NCBI RefSeq assembly: GCF_938023125.1
Contig: NZ_CALHDW010000016.1
Location: forward strand, 1-8,687
Direction of reading: 5' to 3'
DNA length: 8,687 bases
Source of the DNA: an uncultured Porphyromonas sp.
GTDB lineage: Bacteria > Bacteroidota > Bacteroidia > Bacteroidales > Porphyromonadaceae
Positions 6,408 to 8,687 of this stretch are shown piece by piece; positions within the stretch are counted from its first letter, which is position 1; each line of letters opens with the position of its first letter. The position numbers and the translations under genes are program-made. The notes under the pieces were generated by a model, which saw only the letters and a list, made by a program, of their open reading frames with translations, had not been told where the DNA came from and searched no databases.

Positions 6408-7417
6408 ATATCCTATTTACCTGCGTCGGACGACGTAACTACTTGTTGCGCTACTTTAGAGAGGCTATGCGTGATGGTGATCAGATCATCGCATGTGATA
6501 TGCAGGCCTCAGCACCTGGACTGACAGAGGCTGATAGAGCATTCTTAGTGCCTGCCATCTATGACGAGTCGTATATACCCACGCTCCTAGAGAAGATCAG
6601 AGAGTATCAAGTAGATGCACTGATATCGCTCAATGATCTAGAGCTACCTATCCTCTCAGCGCACCGCAAGGAGATAGAAGAGCTGGGTGCCAAGCTCTTA
6701 GTATCGGACGAGCGGGTGATAGACATAACATTTGACAAGCTCAAGACGGCGGCCTTCCTTAGAGAGGAGTGTGGGCTACAGACGCCCTACACAGAGACAA
6801 GTCTAGAGGCATTCTGTGGTAGTAGACAAAGCTCATATCCTTGTGTCCTCAAGCCTAGATGGGGCAGTGCATCGATAGGAATTGAATTTCCTCAGAGTGA
6901 AGAGGAGCTACTCATCGCAGACAAGTTACTCCGTATCAAGCTCAAGAACACAATCCTATACAACGCCTCCAAGGAGCACTTTGCCGCAGCCATCCTCTAT
7001 CAGGAGAAGATAACTGGTCGGGAGTATGGGATGGACATCCTCAATGACTTAGAGGGAAACTATGTAGGGACCTTCGTCCGAGAGAAGCTTGCTATGAGAG
7101 CTGGGGAGACGGACAAGGCGAGGACAATCATTGATGATCGCTTCGAGTATATTGGTCGTACGATCTCTAAGCACCTAAGGCATATAGGCGTACTAGACTG
7201 TGATGTGCTGGAGCGGGAGGGTGAGCTATACGTCCTAGAGACGAATGCTCGCTTTGGTGGAGGATACCCCTTCTCGCACGAAGCTGGTGAGCATGCGACA
7301 GCCTGCATCTTGGAGTGGCTACAAGGGGGAGGAGATATTGCTCAGCACCTACAGTACAAGGCTGGCGTCACACTATCTAAGTGTGACCGCCTGATACGAG
7401 TCCTAGATCATCTTTGA
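6404..7417 (+). CDS. ATP-grasp ligase (carbamoyl-phosphate synthase large-chain-like), glycan locus
   Basis: A 337-residue soluble enzyme of the ATP-grasp superfamily, which joins a carboxylate to an amine (or similar nucleophile) through an acyl-phosphate. The N-terminal Rossmann-like pre-ATP-grasp domain starts NILFTCVGRRNYLLRYF (2-18) and includes ACDMQ (30-34) and SLNDLELP (75-82). The ATP-binding part has CVLKPRWGSASIGIEF (147-162, Lys150 contacting phosphates), an EYGMDIL segment (207-213), and the metal-binding ETNARFGGGYPF (279-290). All key regions are present and the length is normal. Family members sit in many Bacteroidetes and Firmicutes polysaccharide loci next to PglC-like enzymes, probably adding an amino acid or other carboxylate to an amino sugar, but the substrate here is unknown. 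It is the last intact operon gene. Partner genes one might expect (aminotransferase, hydrolase) are absent, and IS debris begins 134 bases later. Confidence 0.85.
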   Translation: MNILFTCVGRRNYLLRYFREAMRDGDQIIACDMQASAPGLTEADRAFLVPAIYDESYIPTLLEKIREYQVDALISLNDLELPILSAHRKEIEELGAKLLVSDERVIDITFDKLKTAAFLREECGLQTPYTETSLEAFCGSRQSSYPCVLKPRWGSASIGIEFPQSEEELLIADKLLRIKLKNTILYNASKEHFAAAILYQEKITGREYGMDILNDLEGNYVGTFVREKLAMRAGETDKARTIIDDRFEYIGRTISKHLRHIGVLDCDVLEREGELYVLETNARFGGGYPFSHEAGEHATACILEWLQGGGDIAQHLQYKAGVTLSKCDRLIRVLDHL

Positions 7418-7478
7418 CGCAGCTCTGTCTTGCTAAGTGAGCATCGGCTCCCTTTCGCCTCTCGTGAGGACAGTGTGT

Positions 7479-7492
7479 GGCTGTTGGCTGTT
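7479..7492 (+). repeat. Short tandem heptamer GGCTGTT x2 with degenerate third copy
   Basis: Two exact GGCTGTT units are followed by GGCTAGC and TGTGGCT (to about 7505). They lie in the 134-base gap between the ATP-grasp gene and the ISL3-like fragment. No function is evident. The gap also has two 4-bp stems (GAGC/GCTC at 7439-7450 and CCTC/GAGG at 7458-7469), but neither has a T-run, so I do not call an operon terminator. Confidence 0.4.
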
Positions 7493-7551
7493 GGCTAGCT
7501 GTGGCTAATTCCTATTTTGAGGTGCTGGGGGAGAAAGCCACCCACAAAAAA

Positions 7552-7791
7552 CTAACTGAAGTGAACGGTGATACGGTAGAGGAAGAAGTCACTATTTCGG
7601 GTCCCATAGTTGATGGCGATAAAGCGTTGGAGATTCTGGTTGAGTGCTTCTGCTGAAGCGTTGGTCTTATAGCCTAGGAAGTAGTTGCAGATCTCCCCGA
7701 TGTGCTTGACCATAAAGTGAGCGATGTTCTTGACCTCTTCACATGAACTACTGAGGTGATTGGTGATGATCTCTAGAAGTGCCTTTTTTTC
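7552..7791 (-). pseudogene. C-terminal fragment of ISL3-like (ISAon1-type) DDE transposase
   Basis: Reading the minus strand, an open frame of 79 residues without a proper start runs from 7791 to the TAG at 7552-7554. It contains HIGEICNYFLGYKTNASAEA, then LNQNLQRF and a terminal DFFLYRITVHF. This is the C-terminal signature of ISL3-type transposases of Bacteroidetes, where the sequence around TNASAE-x-x-N holds the catalytic Glu and the protein ends in a FFLFRL-like strand. About four fifths of the protein, including the catalytic aspartates, is missing. The frame meets a TAA at 7792-7794, one base before the IS256-family left end at 7795, so the cut lies at that element. There is no start codon or full reading frame, hence a pseudogene. 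The 3' end of the source IS may extend to about 7500, but no inverted repeat partner remains to prove it. Confidence 0.75.
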
Positions 7792-7794
7792 TTA

Positions 7795-7805
7795 GGTAGT
7801 GTCTG
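7795..7805 (+). repeat. IS256-family terminal inverted repeat, left (transposase 3' side)
   Basis: GGTAGTGTCTG, identical to the reverse complement of 8397-8407. The next bases (GAAAAGTGTGTAAGG) differ from those inside the other end, so the repeat is short. Confidence 0.75.
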
Positions 7806-7860
7806 GAAAAGTGTGTAAGGGAAGTATCCTAAAATGGAGTTCCTTGTCATTACTTTTCCT

Positions 7861-8357
7861 TTAGATATTATTTTTGTTGTGCTCTCTGAGAGCATCCCAA
7901 TCCTTGAAAAGAGGCAGCGATCTTGCATAGGAGGTTTGGGTTTTCTCCCAGGCTACCCTTCCCATCAAAAACAGCACCGCCTCGGCCGAAGGGAGTGCTC
8001 CCCGCATCTTGAGGGTTCGTTTGTAAAACCTATTCAATCGCTCAATCCAATTGGTTGTGTAAATCATCCGATGAAATTGTGGCGAATAGTTCAGATACGA
8101 GAAATAAGCCACATTGCGTGGCGTATCGAAACGCCGAAACGAGGGATAACGCCGGCTCCATCGGGCGACGAGGATACGGAATTTTTCAAATTGTCCGACC
8201 ATAGAGTAGCCTTTTTGTTCAACGGGGAAGATTTCCTCCAAATCCTGCAGGAGTTCTCCCTTATCTTTGGAGGCACACATACGCTCATCGAACGCTTTAG
8301 GTGGGTAATGCAGAATTGATGTTCGGCGGAGGGAAAAGCTTCTGCAACAGCGAGTTC
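7861..8357 (-). pseudogene. IS256-family (mutator-type) transposase, N-truncated and frameshifted
   Basis: Two minus-strand frames together encode the C-terminal ~165 residues of an IS256-type DDE transposase of about 400 residues. The upstream frame (8357 to about 8280) reads ...AEAFPSAEHQFCITHLKRSM, matching the FP-x-A-x-x-Q-x-C-x-x-H-x-x-R-(N)-S motif after the second catalytic Asp. The downstream frame (about 8280 to the TAA at 7861-7863) continues CASKDKGELLQDLEEIF, then LNYSPQFHRMIYTTNWIERL with the catalytic Glu in TTNWIE, and the KRT...ALPS-x-x-x-x-x-x-L-M tail. The frames join across (CA)3 at 8274-8279. Removing one CA unit restores a continuous reading frame (V-C-A-S-K-D-K). The N-terminal region and both catalytic Asp residues are deleted. 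An ATG at 8278-8280 opens a 139-codon frame, but this is not a natural start. The product would be inactive. Confidence 0.82.
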
Positions 8358-8385
8358 TTATTTTTCAAACTCCAAAGATAAGAAC
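8354..8385. repeat. 12-bp imperfect inverted repeat (hairpin) near right end of IS256 remnant
   Basis: GTTCTTAT (8354-8361) pairs with ATAAGAAC (8378-8385). The stem continues through a G-T position and TTT/AAA (8363-8365 with 8374-8376) around an 8-base loop. It sits between the terminal repeat and the truncated transposase. Hairpins at this position in insertion sequences are known to hinder translation of read-through transcripts. That role here is inference, since the transposase start is deleted. Confidence 0.55.
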
Positions 8386-8396
8386 CTTGGAAGCTT

Positions 8397-8407
8397 CAGA
8401 CACTACC
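8397..8407 (-). repeat. IS256-family terminal inverted repeat, right (transposase 5' side)
   Basis: On the minus strand this reads GGTAGTGTCTG, then AAGCTTCC. It is the exact inverted copy of 7795-7805 and marks the right edge of the deleted element. Confidence 0.75.
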
Positions 8408-8586
8408 GATATATTCGTCTTCTGACAACAACGTAACGACAGATAGCAGCCCGAGGTAAAGGGGGCTAAGGCACCTCTAGGCAGGCACAAAAACAAAAAA
8501 GGAATCTCCCAGCCCTTCACTCGAAAATCCCTCCACTCTCCTCTCTCAGTCCTCAGAGATACTCCTTCAGAAACTCCCCTTCAAAC
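8408..8586. other. Non-coding spacer between IS remnant and rRNA operon terminator
   Basis: About 180 bases with no credible frame on either strand and no tRNA-like fold that I can see. It contains pyrimidine-rich runs (8518-8560) and a weak GAGGT/ACCTC inverted repeat near 8453-8477. It does not continue the ISL3-like coding sequence seen on the other side of the IS256 remnant. Confidence 0.5.
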
Positions 8587-8629
8587 AAAAAAAGAGAACC
8601 CCCAAGCAACTCTCTGCTCAAGGGTTCTC
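8587..8629 (-). terminator. Rho-independent terminator of the rRNA operon
   Basis: On the minus strand an 8-bp stem GAGAACCC/GGGTTCTC (8622-8629 with 8594-8601), with a smaller inner AGCA/TGCT pairing, is followed at once by seven T residues (8593-8587). It lies about 10 bases beyond the 5S rRNA 3' end, the expected place for the rrn operon terminator. Confidence 0.88.
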
Positions 8630-8639
8630 CCTTCGAAAA

Positions 8640-8687
8640 CGGCGGCTACCTACTCTCCCACTTTTACGCAGTACCATCGGCGTGGTT
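8640..8687 (-). rRNA. rrf: 5S ribosomal RNA, 3' part (cut by window edge)
   Basis: Read on the minus strand, the right edge gives ACGCCGATGGTACTGCG, then AAAAGTGGGAGAGTAGG and a terminal GCCGCC. This is the conserved 3' half of bacterial 5S rRNA (loop D/E region and the closing helix). About 48 of roughly 110 bases are inside the window. The 5' part, and presumably 23S and 16S, lie beyond it. The 3' end is placed at 8640 within a base or two. The rRNA operon converges on the polysaccharide operon. Confidence 0.93.

Larger units (their letters stand above)
7795..8407 (-). mobile_element. Internally deleted IS256-family insertion sequence (~613 bp)
   Basis: The ends carry a perfect 11-bp inverted repeat: GGTAGTGTCTG at 7795-7805 and its reverse complement at 8397-8407. 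Between them lies only the C-terminal part of an IS256-family (mutator-type) transposase on the minus strand. Intact elements of this family are about 1.2-1.4 kb, so roughly half is gone, and the internal junction must lie near 8350-8360. The 8-9 bases outside the two ends (TTTTCTTA on the left, GATATATT on the right) do not match, so the usual target duplication is missing. Either an adjacent deletion followed insertion, or the two ends come from different copies. The element cannot move on its own but might be moved by an intact relative. Confidence 0.8.

Noticed and set aside
7060..7308. 82-codon minus-strand frame inside the ATP-grasp gene
   Set aside because: Antisense to the conserved metal-binding region; Ser/Arg-rich low-quality sequence without family features.
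7439..7469. Possible terminator for the polysaccharide operon
   Set aside because: Only two separate 4-bp stems and no T-run, so not strong enough to call.
7834..8319. 161-codon plus-strand frame opposite the IS256 transposase
   Set aside because: The minus strand carries clear IS256 motifs (TTNWIE, C-x-x-H-x-x-R). The plus-strand product is a shadow.

Overview
The window looks like a Bacteroidales chromosome, plausibly Porphyromonas or a close relative. The reasons are a Bacteroidetes-type -7 promoter element (TAnnTTTG), the absence of strong Shine-Dalgarno sequences, Bacteroidetes-like polysaccharide enzymes, and the 5S rRNA sequence at the right edge. The genus is inferred, not proven.

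Bases 1-273 hold a probable promoter and the first ~32 codons of an NAD-dependent sugar epimerase/dehydratase, cut off abruptly and stopped directly before the first intact gene. Bases 274-7417 carry seven tightly packed plus-strand genes that form a cell-surface polysaccharide (O-antigen, capsule or similar glycan) operon: a Wzx-type flippase, a probable Wzy-type polymerase, a GT4 glycosyltransferase, a PaaK/CapK-like adenylate-forming enzyme, a PglC-like phosphoglycosyl transferase, a GNAT acyltransferase and an ATP-grasp ligase. Several neighbours overlap (TGATG, ATGA) or are 2-40 bases apart, so they are probably co-transcribed and partly translationally coupled. In the inferred scheme the PglC-like enzyme starts the repeat unit on a lipid carrier, the GT4 enzyme extends it, Wzx flips it and Wzy polymerises it. 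The adenylate-forming enzyme, GNAT and ATP-grasp protein probably add an acyl, amino-acid or other carboxylate decoration to the sugars. That last module is the least understood and most interesting part. Nucleotide-sugar synthesis genes are absent, so the precursors must come from elsewhere.

Bases 7418-8592 are a gene-free junction containing insertion-sequence debris: a C-terminal scrap of an ISL3-like transposase, then a ~613-bp internally deleted IS256-family element with both short terminal inverted repeats and a frameshifted C-terminal transposase remnant. Bases 8587-8687 are the tail of a converging ribosomal RNA operon on the minus strand: a strong terminator and the 3' part of 5S rRNA.

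I see no CRISPR array, tRNA, toxin-antitoxin pair or recognisable defence system. The window is a mosaic glycan locus with degraded mobile elements, not an obviously new class of system.
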